Positions 29,335-40,086 are shown, counted from the first letter of the stretch. The stretch: DNA of 64,000 nucleotides from Eubacterium sp. (GCA_022511205.1 JAFLRY010000002.1:1-64000); one strand, 5' to 3'. Notes: generated by a model not told the origin, from the sequence alone. Numbers and translations are program-made.

Positions 29335-29976
29335 TTACAACTGAGAATAGCCGTAGCCGTTGGCGATAGCGTCCACGGGAACGCCCATTCTGCAAAGCGG
29401 ACAATTGTGAACGTCGTAAACCTCGTAGCCTGGCAAATCTTCTTCGGTAAAAATGGAATTTACCTCTATGCCCGCTATGCTTCTTGCGGAGCTGAACGCC
29501 GCGGAAATTCCAACAACCGTTCCGCCGTAATACCCAACGCTTTCTATCGCCCTTTCAACTGTGCGCCCGCTGGTGATACAGGACATAATGATGATAACTC
29601 TCTTATCTCTTATCATTCTCTGGAGATTATCTCGGAAAATGATATTACCCTGCGCGTCATACTCAGCGCCGAGAGAGTAAATGCTATGGTTTGGATTGGG
29701 ATTCATCATCGAGGGTCTTGCCAGCTCGTGGGCAAGATACGCGCCCAGCGTCTGAGTTTCATAAAGGCAGAGAACTGTATCTGCCTCAATGCCCCGCGTA
29801 TTATAGTATTCGGAAAGAAGCATTGCCGTATCGGTAGAAACCTCGTGATTATGCTTTATATCAGACGTTCCCACGTAATAATTGATATGGGCGTTTGCCG
29901 TGATAAAATGCCCGTGCTTAACGCGAATAAACACGCGCTCATCCCTCGGCGAGGTAATTTTAATAACGTTATCCAT
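29335..29976 (-). CDS. Orotate phosphoribosyltransferase-like PRTase
   Basis: RVIIIMSCITSGRTVERAIE resembles a PRPP-binding loop; LLSEYYNTRGIEADTVLCLYETQTLGAYLAHEL. Confidence 0.65.
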   Translation of the reverse strand: MDNVIKITSPRDERVFIRVKHGHFITANAHINYYVGTSDIKHNHEVSTDTAMLLSEYYNTRGIEADTVLCLYETQTLGAYLAHELARPSMMNPNPNHSIYSLGAEYDAQGNIIFRDNLQRMIRDKRVIIIMSCITSGRTVERAIESVGYYGGTVVGISAAFSSARSIAGIEVNSIFTEEDLPGYEVYDVHNCPLCRMGVPVDAIANGYGYSQL

Positions 29977-30163
29977 AAAATCAGCCCTTTTCTGTAGGTT
30001 GAGAAAGCCGGACACAAGCCGGTTTCCTCAACTTTAATTTTACAACAAGTGCAAAGCCTTTTCAACAACCGCAGGCGTAGAAAAGTTTTAGGCGATTTTA
30101 GTTAAACTATACAAACAGTAATCTTAAACAAATTTCATTCTTCAAAAAATGTTTAATTAGCTA

Positions 30164-30192
30164 TTGACACGGCATATGCCTTATGTCATAAT
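30164..30192 (+). promoter_or_regulatory. Promoter with palindromic operator candidate upstream of padR
   Basis: TTGACA (30164-30169), 17 bp, CATAAT (30187-30192); GGCATATGCC (30171-30180) within the spacer. Confidence 0.65.
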
Positions 30193-30226
30193 ATACATAG
30201 ATTTCCAAGGTATAGGAGGAACGATT

Positions 30227-30553
30227 ATGAAAATCAGCAAAGAATTATTAAAAGGCAGCACGGAGGCGCTGGTGCTTTCCGCCATATCCCGCGAGGATAT
30301 GTACGGCTACAAAATTGTTAAGGAGATAGATATGGCAAGCGGCGGAGCGTTCGTTCTCAACGAGGGCACGCTCTACCCCATTCTGCATTCCTTTGAAAAC
30401 GACGGCCTGGTGGAAAGCTACTGGGAGGAGTTTGAAAACCGCAAGCGCAAATACTACCACATTACGAAAAAGGGCAGACGCGCCCTTGCGGTCAAAAAGG
30501 AGGAATTCGAATATTTCTCCACGTCCGTTAAAAAGGTTCTGGAGTTTGCGTGA
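30227..30553 (+). CDS. PadR family transcriptional regulator
   Basis: MKISKELLKGSTEALVLSAISREDMYGYKIVKEI; EGTLYPILHSFENDGLVESYWEE; KRKYYHITKKGRRAL. Confidence 0.95.
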   Translation: MKISKELLKGSTEALVLSAISREDMYGYKIVKEIDMASGGAFVLNEGTLYPILHSFENDGLVESYWEEFENRKRKYYHITKKGRRALAVKKEEFEYFSTSVKKVLEFA

Positions 30554-31860
30554 TGAAAGACTTCCTGCGTTCTGCCGAGGAGCAGTTAAAATTTAATAAA
30601 GACAAAAGCTCCGTTATGGCGGAGCTGGGCGATCACGTGGAGACGAAAAAAGAGTTTTTCGAAAGCATAGGCTATGATAAAGAAGCAAGCGCAGAAAAAG
30701 CAAACGAAGCTATGGGTGACGGCGAGATCGTTGGGCAACGGCTGAATAAGATACACCGCTCCAATAGATTGCTGTCAGGGATTCTTTTCATGCTTCTTGC
30801 GGCCGTTAACACTTTGATAAAGAACAATACATTCGCTGAAGATAATGACTTCTTTTTGCATACTTTCCTTTGGGCATTGTTAACTTTGGTAGTAGATTTA
30901 TGTATCACCGCTGTAGCTATCAAACGTAAAGACAAAGAAACATCTCTGTATTCAATCTTTTTTTCTTTCTTTCCGCTTTTAGCGCGTAACTTCGTTTTAG
31001 CACAGCCTCTTTGCAATCTTATATTTCTCAGCATAAACAACGATGCATTTAACAGCATGTACTATCATTACAATTTCTTTCGCATTGTAATAACAATATT
31101 ACTGAGCATGCCAATCGTTGTTCCAAATGTTTTTAACATTCATCATTGCAAACAGATAAAGGAGCTTACGAACACAAAAAAGCACAATGAGATATCAAGA
31201 TTTATGCGCAATGCGTGCATTTTTGCAGCAATAATCAGCATAGTGCTATCCGTTCCTTTTTATGCTATAAACAACATCATATGCTTAAAGCAGGCTGAAT
31301 TACGCAGCACCCTTTTCGATTTTGCTTTGGACACAGCCGGCAAATTTGATTACGATGAATGGGATGAACTTACGGAGTATTTAAAAAGCTGTGAATATAG
31401 CTTTGAATATAACGAATATAATGTTCTTCAAGATGAACCCAACCAACTTCACTATCGAATAGAAAAATACACATACCGTAAAGGTGATTGGTTTGTAAGC
31501 TTTACGTTTGATGAAAAGGAAACCGCAAACGGATATCGTGTAGAAGTTAATCACCAAATTGATAATCTTTCTCTTGAATACCTCTATCTGACTGACGAAA
31601 GCTGGCGGGAATTGAGAGAAAAACTCGGTGAGCCATACGAGGGAACTGACAATGTAGCGAAGCTTTCTGCTTGTGAAATAAGAAGCATTATGAAGGGATT
31701 TAGTTTTACCGGCATAAGTGTTGAAAAACAAATGGATAACACAGTTTATAACTATGAATGGCTTCTGCCTTTTTATGCAAACCGTAAAGATTTCAGCCGC
31801 TACAATTTCCAATTCGATTGCGAAAGCAACGGTATATGTTATCAGTATAAATGGTATTAG
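30553..31860 (+). CDS. Membrane protein with DUF1700/permease-prefix-like N-terminal domain (paralog 1)
   Basis: ATG overlaps the padR TGA; N-term DFLRSAEEQLKFNKDKSSVMAELGDHVETKKEFFESIGYD; several TMs. Confidence 0.75.
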   Translation: MKDFLRSAEEQLKFNKDKSSVMAELGDHVETKKEFFESIGYDKEASAEKANEAMGDGEIVGQRLNKIHRSNRLLSGILFMLLAAVNTLIKNNTFAEDNDFFLHTFLWALLTLVVDLCITAVAIKRKDKETSLYSIFFSFFPLLARNFVLAQPLCNLIFLSINNDAFNSMYYHYNFFRIVITILLSMPIVVPNVFNIHHCKQIKELTNTKKHNEISRFMRNACIFAAIISIVLSVPFYAINNIICLKQAELRSTLFDFALDTAGKFDYDEWDELTEYLKSCEYSFEYNEYNVLQDEPNQLHYRIEKYTYRKGDWFVSFTFDEKETANGYRVEVNHQIDNLSLEYLYLTDESWRELREKLGEPYEGTDNVAKLSACEIRSIMKGFSFTGISVEKQMDNTVYNYEWLLPFYANRKDFSRYNFQFDCESNGICYQYKWY

Positions 31861-31885
31861 AACAAAAAAGGCGATGATTTCGATT

Positions 31886-33328
31886 ATGAATGATTTTTTA
31901 CGTTCTGCCGAGGCGCAGTTAAAATTTAATAAAGACAAAAGCTCCGTTATGGCGGAGTTAGGCGATCACGTGGAGACGAAAGTTGAGTTTTTCGAAAGCA
32001 TAGGCTACGATGAGGAAGCCAGCGCAGAAAAGGCTAATGAAGCTATGGGAAGCGGCGAGATCATCGGTCAACGGCTGAATCAAATACATAACCGTATGCG
32101 GAAGGCTTCTGCTTATTTGATCGTTGCCTCCGCAATCGCAAATATTGGTCTGAACGCGGCTATTTTGCTTGCTGATAAAAGCAATTATTCCATCCCCTAT
32201 GCGGCGGCATTGTTTATTTTGGTTTGCAATTTGGCGTTCACTTATGCCGCAATCAAATTCAAAAGCCTTTGGCTATCCGCCGCTTCGATGATTTTTTCCT
32301 TAGCGGCAGTGTGGCTGTCTTCGCCGTATCTTTCCTATCCCCTATGCAATCTTATCATTAATCATTTAAACAGTGACCCGAGCAAAATTTATAGCTTTTC
32401 AAGTATTATGCTATCCATTTGCTTAAGCGCACTCGTTTTTCTGCCGAATGGATTTAATATCTATCATTGTGCGCAGATGAAGCGGCTGAAAAACACAAAA
32501 AAACAGAACTGCGTTGCTGCGGCGTTGCGCAACGCCTGCTTAATACTGGGAATCTTGATATTTATACTTTCATTCCCCTATTACGCGATGAATGACAGCT
32601 TATGCGAGGAACAGGCGCAAATCCGTGAGGAGCTTATGGATTTTGCCTTTGAAGCGGTGAACGAATACGATTTTAAGGATAAAGATGAATTAGAGGAGTT
32701 CCTTGAAAACAGCAAATATGATTTTGAATACACGCCGGAGTATGAAGAATACGGTGAATTTAAAAACACACCCATAACGCACGGTTATGTGTATCGCATT
32801 GGTAATTGGGAGATTAAATTTGAATTTTACAATTCTGATTATTGGCTCAAATACAGCGCGCCCCGCGATAAATACGGAGTATCCGTAAGCAATATTACGT
32901 TTAATATTTCGCAAAGATACCTTATTACTTCCGCAGAACAACAGGAAAAGCTGTCCGACACTATTATAAACCCAAAACATAATTCAACAATGTATTCCAT
33001 TTATTCTTCTACACTACCGGGGGAAGAGCCGATTCAACTTCCTCAGGAATTTTTTACAGCTGACGTTATATGGATGGGTCCACGAACTGCGGTAGGTATG
33101 TCGGCTGATGAAATCAGAGAAGCGATGCACGGCGTTTCACTAATGGCTATCGGATTATATAAAAACGGAAGTTCAACAATGTATTACTACGATTATCAAG
33201 GGCTTGATACATCAAACCGTTTGTTCATATATTGCTACAGCTTTTATTGCGACGATGAAAATATCTGCACAAATTATGATTTGATTTACGATTACCACAC
33301 CATAACCGCTTCATGGCAAAACAAATAG
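31886..33328 (+). CDS. Membrane protein with DUF1700/permease-prefix-like N-terminal domain (paralog 2)
   Basis: Near-identical ~70-aa N-terminus to paralog 1; same TM layout. Confidence 0.75.
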   Translation: MNDFLRSAEAQLKFNKDKSSVMAELGDHVETKVEFFESIGYDEEASAEKANEAMGSGEIIGQRLNQIHNRMRKASAYLIVASAIANIGLNAAILLADKSNYSIPYAAALFILVCNLAFTYAAIKFKSLWLSAASMIFSLAAVWLSSPYLSYPLCNLIINHLNSDPSKIYSFSSIMLSICLSALVFLPNGFNIYHCAQMKRLKNTKKQNCVAAALRNACLILGILIFILSFPYYAMNDSLCEEQAQIREELMDFAFEAVNEYDFKDKDELEEFLENSKYDFEYTPEYEEYGEFKNTPITHGYVYRIGNWEIKFEFYNSDYWLKYSAPRDKYGVSVSNITFNISQRYLITSAEQQEKLSDTIINPKHNSTMYSIYSSTLPGEEPIQLPQEFFTADVIWMGPRTAVGMSADEIREAMHGVSLMAIGLYKNGSSTMYYYDYQGLDTSNRLFIYCYSFYCDDENICTNYDLIYDYHTITASWQNK

Positions 33329-33356
33329 GACGCGATAAACTCGCGTCCCTTTTTTA
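33328..33356 (+). terminator. Rho-independent terminator
   Basis: GGACGCGA/TCGCGTCC + CTTTTTT. Confidence 0.8.
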
Positions 33357-33367
33357 TACAGATTATA

Positions 33368-34894
33368 TTATTTAATAATGCTCTCGCCTGTCATTTCCTT
33401 CGGCTGAGGAATACCCATAACCTTTAAGATCGTGGGGGCGATATCGCAAAGTCTGCCGCCCTCGCGCACCTCGCAGGGATGATTCACAACGATGAAGGGC
33501 ACGGGATTGGTGGTGTGCGCCGTGAAGGGCTCGTCGTTTTCATCGAGCATTTTATCGGCGTTGCCGTGGTCGGCGGTTACTAAAAGCACGCCGTCCATTT
33601 CAAGCACCGCTTCTGTAAGAGTGCCTACGCACTCGTCAACCGTTTCAACCGCCTTTATTGCCGCTGGAATAATGCCCGTATGCCCAACCATATCGCAGTT
33701 TGCGAAGTTAACGATAATCACGTCGTACTTACCGCTGCGAACAGCCTCGTTGAGCTTTTCGGATACTCCGGGGGCGCTCATTTCGGGCATTAAATCAAAT
33801 GTGGAAATCTTCGGGGAATCAACGAGGATCCTGTCCTCACCCTCATACTGCTTTTCCTCGCCGCCGTTGAAGAAGAAGGTAACGTGGGCGTATTTCTGCG
33901 TTTCGGCAATTCTGAGCTGAGTTTTGCTGAGGGTGGAGAGATATTCGCCAAGCGTGTTTGTGAGTGCTTCAGGACCGAAAGCTACGTCTACGTTGGGCAT
34001 CTCAGCATCGTACTGGGTCATACAAACGTAGCAAAGCGGGAAGAAGCCGTTTCTTCTCTCGAAGCCCTTGAAATCGGGATCAACGAAGGTTCTGGTGATC
34101 TCTCTTGCGCGATCGGGGCGGAAATTGAAGAAGATAACGCTGTCATTCGCCTGAACTCTGCCGCCCTCGCCGATAACCGTGGGAAGCACGAATTCATCGG
34201 TCAGATGCTTGCCGTCCTCATCAATGGTCTTATAGGATTCCTTTACTGCCGCAACGGCGTCGTCCGCGTGGATACCCTCGCCGTAAACAATGGCCGCGTA
34301 CGCCTTTTCAACACGATCCCAGATGTTATCGCGATCCATTGCGTAAAATCTGCCCATAACGGAAGCGATCTTGCCAACGCCGATCTCCGCCATTTTGGCT
34401 TCAAGCTCCTCGAGATACTCGTAAGCGGAAGCGGGGGGAACATCACGTCCGTCAAGAAGCGCGTGAACGAAAACGTTTTCAACGCCGCTCTTCTTCGCCA
34501 TTTCAAGGATACCGTAAAGGTGCTCCGTGTGGCTGTGAACACCACCTGGGGAAACGAGACCAATCAGGTGAAGTGCTTTATCCTTGGCGTTTTCCATTGC
34601 CTTGCAGAGCGCGGGATTTTCATAAGCCTCGCCGTCCATAAAGGCTTTTGTGATACGGGTGAGGGGCTGATAAACCACTCTGCCCGCGCCGATATTGGTA
34701 TGGCCAACCTCACTGTTGCCCATCTGACCATCCGGCAGACCAACGTCCATACCGGAAGCGCCGATATAAGTCATCGGGCATTCTGCCATCAATCTATCAA
34801 GATTCGGCGTGTTCGCCATTGCGATGGCGTTGCCGTGCGTATCCTCGTTTTTGCCGAAGCCGTCCATTATACATAAAACTACTGGTTTTTTCAT
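33368..34894 (-). CDS. gpmI: 2,3-bisphosphoglycerate-independent phosphoglycerate mutase
   Basis: MKKPVVLCIMDGFG; QMGNSEVGHTNIGAGRVVYQ; VTADHGNAD. Confidence 0.97.
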   Translation of the reverse strand: MKKPVVLCIMDGFGKNEDTHGNAIAMANTPNLDRLMAECPMTYIGASGMDVGLPDGQMGNSEVGHTNIGAGRVVYQPLTRITKAFMDGEAYENPALCKAMENAKDKALHLIGLVSPGGVHSHTEHLYGILEMAKKSGVENVFVHALLDGRDVPPASAYEYLEELEAKMAEIGVGKIASVMGRFYAMDRDNIWDRVEKAYAAIVYGEGIHADDAVAAVKESYKTIDEDGKHLTDEFVLPTVIGEGGRVQANDSVIFFNFRPDRAREITRTFVDPDFKGFERRNGFFPLCYVCMTQYDAEMPNVDVAFGPEALTNTLGEYLSTLSKTQLRIAETQKYAHVTFFFNGGEEKQYEGEDRILVDSPKISTFDLMPEMSAPGVSEKLNEAVRSGKYDVIIVNFANCDMVGHTGIIPAAIKAVETVDECVGTLTEAVLEMDGVLLVTADHGNADKMLDENDEPFTAHTTNPVPFIVVNHPCEVREGGRLCDIAPTILKVMGIPQPKEMTGESIIK

Positions 34895-34971
34895 ATGTCC
34901 TATCCTCCAAAGCAAAGCCCTCCTGCGTATAGGGTGAAATTGAACCCAACAAGAGGACTTGTATAGTTTAA

Positions 34972-35739
34972 TTATTTGCTTGCCGCTTTCACGATAACGG
35001 AGAAATCCTCTGCCTTAAGAGAAGCACCGCCGATAAGTCCGCCGTCTACGTTCTCTTTTGAAAGAAGCTCGTCTGCGTTCTTAGCGTTCATTGAGCCGCC
35101 GTACTGAACTACGAAAGCGTCTGCCGCCGCCTCGCCGTAAAGCTCAGCGATCACCTGACGGATGTAGCCGTTGACCTCGTCTGCCTGATCTGCGGTAGCG
35201 GTCTTGCCGGTGCCGATCGCCCAAACAGGTTCGTAGGCAATGATAATGTTTGCAAGCTCTTCCTCGGTAACGCCCTGAAGCGCGATCTTCGTCTGAAGAC
35301 CTACAACCTCAAAGGTAACGCCCTGCTCTCTCTCAGCAAGAACCTCGCCGACGCAAAGGATAACCTTAAGGCCGTTGTCAAGAGCGGCGCGAACGCGCTG
35401 GTTAACGGTTTCGTTGGTCTCGCCGAAATACTGACGGCGCTCGGAGTGACCGATGATAACATAGGGAACGCCCATAGCCTTGAGCATAGGAGCGGAAACC
35501 TCCGCGGTGAAAGCACCGCTTGCGGCCCAGTGGCAGTTCTGCGCGCCTACCTTGATATTCGTGCCTGCGGTGGCGTCAAGAGCCGTCTGAAGGTCAACGA
35601 AGGGAGTGCAGATAACAACGTCGCAATCCGCATCCGCAACGAGGGGCTTCATTTCGTTGATAAGCTCCACAGCCTCGGCGGGAGTTTTATTCATTTTCCA
35701 GTTACCGGCGATAACTGCTTTACGAAGATTTTTATTCAT
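34972..35739 (-). CDS. tpiA: Triosephosphate isomerase
   Basis: AGNWKMNKT; GHSERR; AYEPVWAIGTGKTA; YGGSMN. Confidence 0.98.
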   Translation of the reverse strand: MNKNLRKAVIAGNWKMNKTPAEAVELINEMKPLVADADCDVVICTPFVDLQTALDATAGTNIKVGAQNCHWAASGAFTAEVSAPMLKAMGVPYVIIGHSERRQYFGETNETVNQRVRAALDNGLKVILCVGEVLAEREQGVTFEVVGLQTKIALQGVTEEELANIIIAYEPVWAIGTGKTATADQADEVNGYIRQVIAELYGEAAADAFVVQYGGSMNAKNADELLSKENVDGGLIGGASLKAEDFSVIVKAASK

Positions 35740-35769
35740 TTCATATACCTCTTTTTATTTTTTCACAAA

Positions 35770-36969
35770 TTAGTCTTTATCGTTGAGCGCCGCGATACCG
35801 GGAAGCTCCTTGCCCTCAAGGAATTCAAGGGAAGCGCCGCCGCCGGTGGAAATGTGGCTCATCTTATCGCTGAAGCCAAGCTTCGTAACAGCCGCAACGG
35901 AGTCTCCGCCGCCAACGATCGAGATAGCGCCTGATTCGGCAACAGCGTTAGCAACCGCGATAGTGCCAGCTGCAAAGTTCTCCCACTCGGAAACGCCCAT
36001 AGGACCGTTCCAGATGATCGTGCCTGCGCCCTTGATAGCGTCGGTAAACAGTGCCTGCGTTTTCGGGCCGATGTCAAGACCCATCCATCCGTCAGGGATA
36101 TTGTCACTGTCTACTACCATAGCCTCGGTGTTTTCATCATATTCCTTGCCCAGCTTGTTATCAACGGGGATAAGGAACTTAACGCCCTTAGCCTCTGCGT
36201 CTTTCATCATCTGGCCTGCGTTTTCAACCTGCTCCTCCTCGAGAAGAGAAGTGCCGATATTGTAGCCGAGAGACTTCATAAAGGTGTATGCCATACCGCC
36301 GCCGATGATAAGGGTATCGCACTTTTCAAGAAGATTGGTGATAACGCCGATCTTATCGGAAACCTTTGCGCCGCCAAGAATTGCAACGAGAGGACGCTTA
36401 GGCTCTTCAAGAGCGCCGCCCATAAACTGGATTTCCTTCTGGATAAGATAACCGCAAACGGCGGGAAGATAAGCCGCAACGCCGGTGGTGGAGCAATGGG
36501 CTCTGTGCGCCGTGCCGAAAGCGTCGTTAACGAAGATCTCAGCGAGAGAAGCAAGCTCCTTGGAGAAATTCTCCTCGTTCTTGGTCTCCTCTTTTCTGTA
36601 GCGAACGTTTTCAAGAAGCATAACGTCGCCGTCAGCAAGAGCGGCAGCCATAGCCTTAGCGTTTTCGCCTACAACTTCGGGATCTTCAGCAAGCTTTACC
36701 TCTTTGCCGAGATACTCGGAAAGTCTCTTAGCAACGGGAGCAAGGCTGAATTCGGGCTTGTATTCGCCCTTCGGTCTGCCGAGATGTGAGCAAAGGATAA
36801 CCTTTGCGCCGTTTTCCGCAAGATATTTGATCGTAGGGAGAGCAGCAACGATTCTCTTATCGTTCGTGATCTCGCCGTCCTTGAGCGGAACGTTGAAATC
36901 GCAGCGAACGAGAACCTTTTTGCCTGCTACTTCAATGTCTTCAATAGTCTTTTTATTTAACGCGTTCAT
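35770..36969 (-). CDS. pgk: Phosphoglycerate kinase
   Basis: [52 protein letters not shown]. Confidence 0.98.
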   Translation of the reverse strand: MNALNKKTIEDIEVAGKKVLVRCDFNVPLKDGEITNDKRIVAALPTIKYLAENGAKVILCSHLGRPKGEYKPEFSLAPVAKRLSEYLGKEVKLAEDPEVVGENAKAMAAALADGDVMLLENVRYRKEETKNEENFSKELASLAEIFVNDAFGTAHRAHCSTTGVAAYLPAVCGYLIQKEIQFMGGALEEPKRPLVAILGGAKVSDKIGVITNLLEKCDTLIIGGGMAYTFMKSLGYNIGTSLLEEEQVENAGQMMKDAEAKGVKFLIPVDNKLGKEYDENTEAMVVDSDNIPDGWMGLDIGPKTQALFTDAIKGAGTIIWNGPMGVSEWENFAAGTIAVANAVAESGAISIVGGGDSVAAVTKLGFSDKMSHISTGGGASLEFLEGKELPGIAALNDKD

Positions 36970-37194
36970 AATAATACCTCTCTTAAATATTAGTATGTTT
37001 ATTTTTTCACGATAAATATTATATGCCATCCGCCCGCTAAAATCAATACATATTTTTCCATACTATGAATAAATTAAAATTTTAATAATCTGTTAATTTT
37101 ATGCAAAGTATTAAAATTCGTTGACAAAACATTATCAACTCTGTTACGATATATTTTGCAATTAGAAAAGCTATATTAGAGGTGTTTATCAGTT

Positions 37195-40086
37195 ATGAGT
37201 AAAAAAGTAATCAGCTTTATACTTTCGATAGTTATGATGCTTCTTATAATACAGCCTGCCGCATATGCGGCTCAGGCGGCGGATTATGAAACGGAGCTAA
37301 TTAAAAAGGGCTTTCCGGAGTCCTACATACCCGCGCTTCTTGAACTGCACGAAAAGTATCCCAACTGGAGCTTTGAAGTCCTCGAAGTCGGCGAAAATTT
37401 CACCTCCGCGATCAATAACGAGCGCCAGCCCCATAAGCAGCAGCTTATACAGATTTATTCCGGTAATGACGGATACGGCTACTACTGCACTTGCTCCTCC
37501 TGCTACGTAAACGGCAGCTACGTTATCCGTGAGGGCTCAAACTGGGTTGCGGCGTCTGAGAGCGCGGTTGCGTATTATCTTGATCCCAGAAATTTTCTTG
37601 ATGAGGAGCATATTTTCCAGTTTGAATCAACGGCGTATAATGCCGGCCACACCCAGGAGGGCGTTGAATACATTCTTTCCGGAACTTGGATGTATAACTC
37701 AAATATCACCTACAAGGATAAAAACGGAAAGGAAGTCACCTATAAAGACGCAAACGGAAACACCGTTAAATACTCAAAGGCAATTATGGAAGCCGCAAAG
37801 GGCAGTAACCTCTCGGCATATTATATTGCCTCTAAGATCGTTCAGGAGGTTGGAGGAGCGTCTCCAACTGCCGGCGGCGCCAGCGGCACGTATTCGGGAT
37901 ACCCCGGTATCTATAACTATTATAACATTATGGCAACCGGCGGAGCGGGTGACGGGATCAGATGGGCTTCCGTTTCCCCTGACAGCTGGGTAACAAAGAG
38001 CGGCGTAAATCTTAGAAAGGGTCCGAGCACTTCAACCGAGGCACAGGTAGTGCTTCCCGCAAATACGACTGTAAATTATATTTCCACCACGGCAAGGCAA
38101 TCAGACGGCTATACTTGGGTAAACGTTTCCGTTACCTACAACGGCAAATCCTATACGGGCTATATCCGCTCCGATTACGTTGACCACAAAACCGGAACAG
38201 ATCAGTATAACAGACCGTGGACGAATCCGTATCTCTCGATCATCAACGGCGCTCAGTGGATATCGAACAATTTTGCAACTCAGTTTACGGGCTATTTACA
38301 GAAATTTAACGTAAATCCCGCTTCGGGAACGAAAAAGCATTCACACGAGTATATGGCAAACGTTCAGGCGGCGGCTTCTGAAGCTAAAAAGGCCTATACC
38401 GCCTACAAGAAAGCAAATATGCTTGATGCTCCTACAGTATTTACAATACCGGTATATTACAATATGCCCGTTGGCGAGCTGGCGGCGCCGAGAGACATTT
38501 CCGTCAGCGCAACCGTAACCGGTGTTAAGATAAACTGGAGCAAAGTCTCAGGTGCGGAAAAGTACAGGGTGTTCTATAAAACCGGATCGGGCGGCTGGAC
38601 CAAGATAGATGACACAACCTCTACAAACTACACCTGGACGGGCGCTAAGAGCGGCACGAACTACACCTTTACCGTTAGATGTATTTCAAATGACGGAAAC
38701 ACTTACATGAGCGACTATAATTCCGTAGGCGCAAGCATTACCTATATCGCCGCTCCAAAACTTTCTTCAGTTTCTAACACCGCAACAGGCGTTCAAATCA
38801 ACTGGGAAAAGGTGACCGGGGCTGAAAAATACAGAATATTCTATAAAACCGACTCGGGTAGCTGGACTAAAATTGCGGACACCACTTCCTTAAGCTACAC
38901 TTGGAAGGGCGCGAAGAGCAATACAAAATACACGTTTACCGTTCGCTGCGTAAGCGCTGACGGAAAAGCCTATACGAGTAGCTTTGATTCTGACGGATTA
39001 GGCATTACGGCGGCTGCTAAGCCTGAGGTGTCTGCTGTTTCATTGACAGATAAGGGCGTTAAAATCAGCTGGGGCAAGTTCCAAGATGCTGCAAATTACA
39101 GATTATTCTATAGGGCAAACGGCGAAAGCTCCTGGCATAAGATCGGCGATACTGCTTCCACGAGCTACACGTGGACCGGCGCAAAGAGCGGCACAAAATA
39201 CGATTTTACCGTTCGCTGTATAAGCGCTGACGGCGCAAGCTACACCAGCGGCTACGACGATATTGGAAAGAGCATAAATTATGTTGCCGCGCCGAAAATT
39301 TCGTCGGTAACCAACGACGCAAAGGGCGCTAAGATCACTTGGGGCAAGGTGGCAGGCGCCGCCAAATACAGAGTTTTCTATAAAAACAGTAGCGGAAGCT
39401 GGTCAAAGATAGCTGATACTACCTCCACCAGCTACACTTGGACAGGTGCTAAGAGTTCAACAAAATACACCTTCACCGTTCGCTGCGTATCAAGCGACGG
39501 CAAAACCTATACCAGCTCCTATGATAACACCGGAAAGAGCTTATCGTACATTGCCGCGCCGAAGATCTCATCGGTAGCAAATGATGCGGCTGGCGTTAAG
39601 ATCAACTGGGGAAAGGTGGCCGGAGCTGCTAAGTACAGAGTATTTTACAAAACGGGTAACGGCGGCTGGAAAAAGCTTGGAGATACCACCTCAACAAGCT
39701 ACACCTGGAAAGGCGCCAAGAGCGGAACGAAGTATGCTTTCACCGTTCGCTGCGTATCAAGCGACGGCAGCAGTTACACCAGCGGATACGATAACACCGG
39801 TAAGAGCATAACCTACATCGCCGCGCCGAAGCTTTCATCTGTTTCCAAGACCTCATCGGGAGTTCAAATCAAATGGGGCAAGGTAACAGGCGCCGCGAAA
39901 TACAGAGTTTTCTATAAAACAGGCTCCGGCGGCTGGAAAAAGTTAGCCGACACCACCTCCACAAGCTATACGTGGACCGGCGGCAAGAAAGGCACGAAAT
40001 ATTCGATCACGGTTCGCTGCATAAGCAGTGACGGAAAAACCTACACCAGCGGATACGACAATACAGGGAAATCAGTAACACGATAG
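37195..40086 (+). CDS. Secreted N-acetylglucosaminidase-like cell-wall protein with SH3b domain and six C-terminal FnIII-like repeats
   Basis: Signal peptide; SAYYIASKIVQEVGGAS...GYYNYYNIMATGG-type glucosaminidase core; SH3b SGVNLRKGPSTSTEAQV; ~88-aa repeats APK(I/L)SSV...SYTWTGAKSGTKYTFTVRC. Confidence 0.85.
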   Translation: MSKKVISFILSIVMMLLIIQPAAYAAQAADYETELIKKGFPESYIPALLELHEKYPNWSFEVLEVGENFTSAINNERQPHKQQLIQIYSGNDGYGYYCTCSSCYVNGSYVIREGSNWVAASESAVAYYLDPRNFLDEEHIFQFESTAYNAGHTQEGVEYILSGTWMYNSNITYKDKNGKEVTYKDANGNTVKYSKAIMEAAKGSNLSAYYIASKIVQEVGGASPTAGGASGTYSGYPGIYNYYNIMATGGAGDGIRWASVSPDSWVTKSGVNLRKGPSTSTEAQVVLPANTTVNYISTTARQSDGYTWVNVSVTYNGKSYTGYIRSDYVDHKTGTDQYNRPWTNPYLSIINGAQWISNNFATQFTGYLQKFNVNPASGTKKHSHEYMANVQAAASEAKKAYTAYKKANMLDAPTVFTIPVYYNMPVGELAAPRDISVSATVTGVKINWSKVSGAEKYRVFYKTGSGGWTKIDDTTSTNYTWTGAKSGTNYTFTVRCISNDGNTYMSDYNSVGASITYIAAPKLSSVSNTATGVQINWEKVTGAEKYRIFYKTDSGSWTKIADTTSLSYTWKGAKSNTKYTFTVRCVSADGKAYTSSFDSDGLGITAAAKPEVSAVSLTDKGVKISWGKFQDAANYRLFYRANGESSWHKIGDTASTSYTWTGAKSGTKYDFTVRCISADGASYTSGYDDIGKSINYVAAPKISSVTNDAKGAKITWGKVAGAAKYRVFYKNSSGSWSKIADTTSTSYTWTGAKSSTKYTFTVRCVSSDGKTYTSSYDNTGKSLSYIAAPKISSVANDAAGVKINWGKVAGAAKYRVFYKTGNGGWKKLGDTTSTSYTWKGAKSGTKYAFTVRCVSSDGSSYTSGYDNTGKSITYIAAPKLSSVSKTSSGVQIKWGKVTGAAKYRVFYKTGSGGWKKLADTTSTSYTWTGGKKGTKYSITVRCISSDGKTYTSGYDNTGKSVTR
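38485..40080 (+). repeat. Six tandem ~264-bp FnIII-like coding repeats
   Basis: Unit starts near 38485, 38749, 39013, 39283, 39550, 39814. Confidence 0.9.

Noticed and set aside
33884-34876. 330-aa plus-strand ORF inside gpmI
   Set aside because: Antisense to the entire conserved gpmI gene; no independent signals.
38485-40080. Regular repeats that could be mistaken for a CRISPR array
   Set aside because: Units are ~264 bp, translate in one frame and encode FnIII-like domains; no short repeats with unique spacers.
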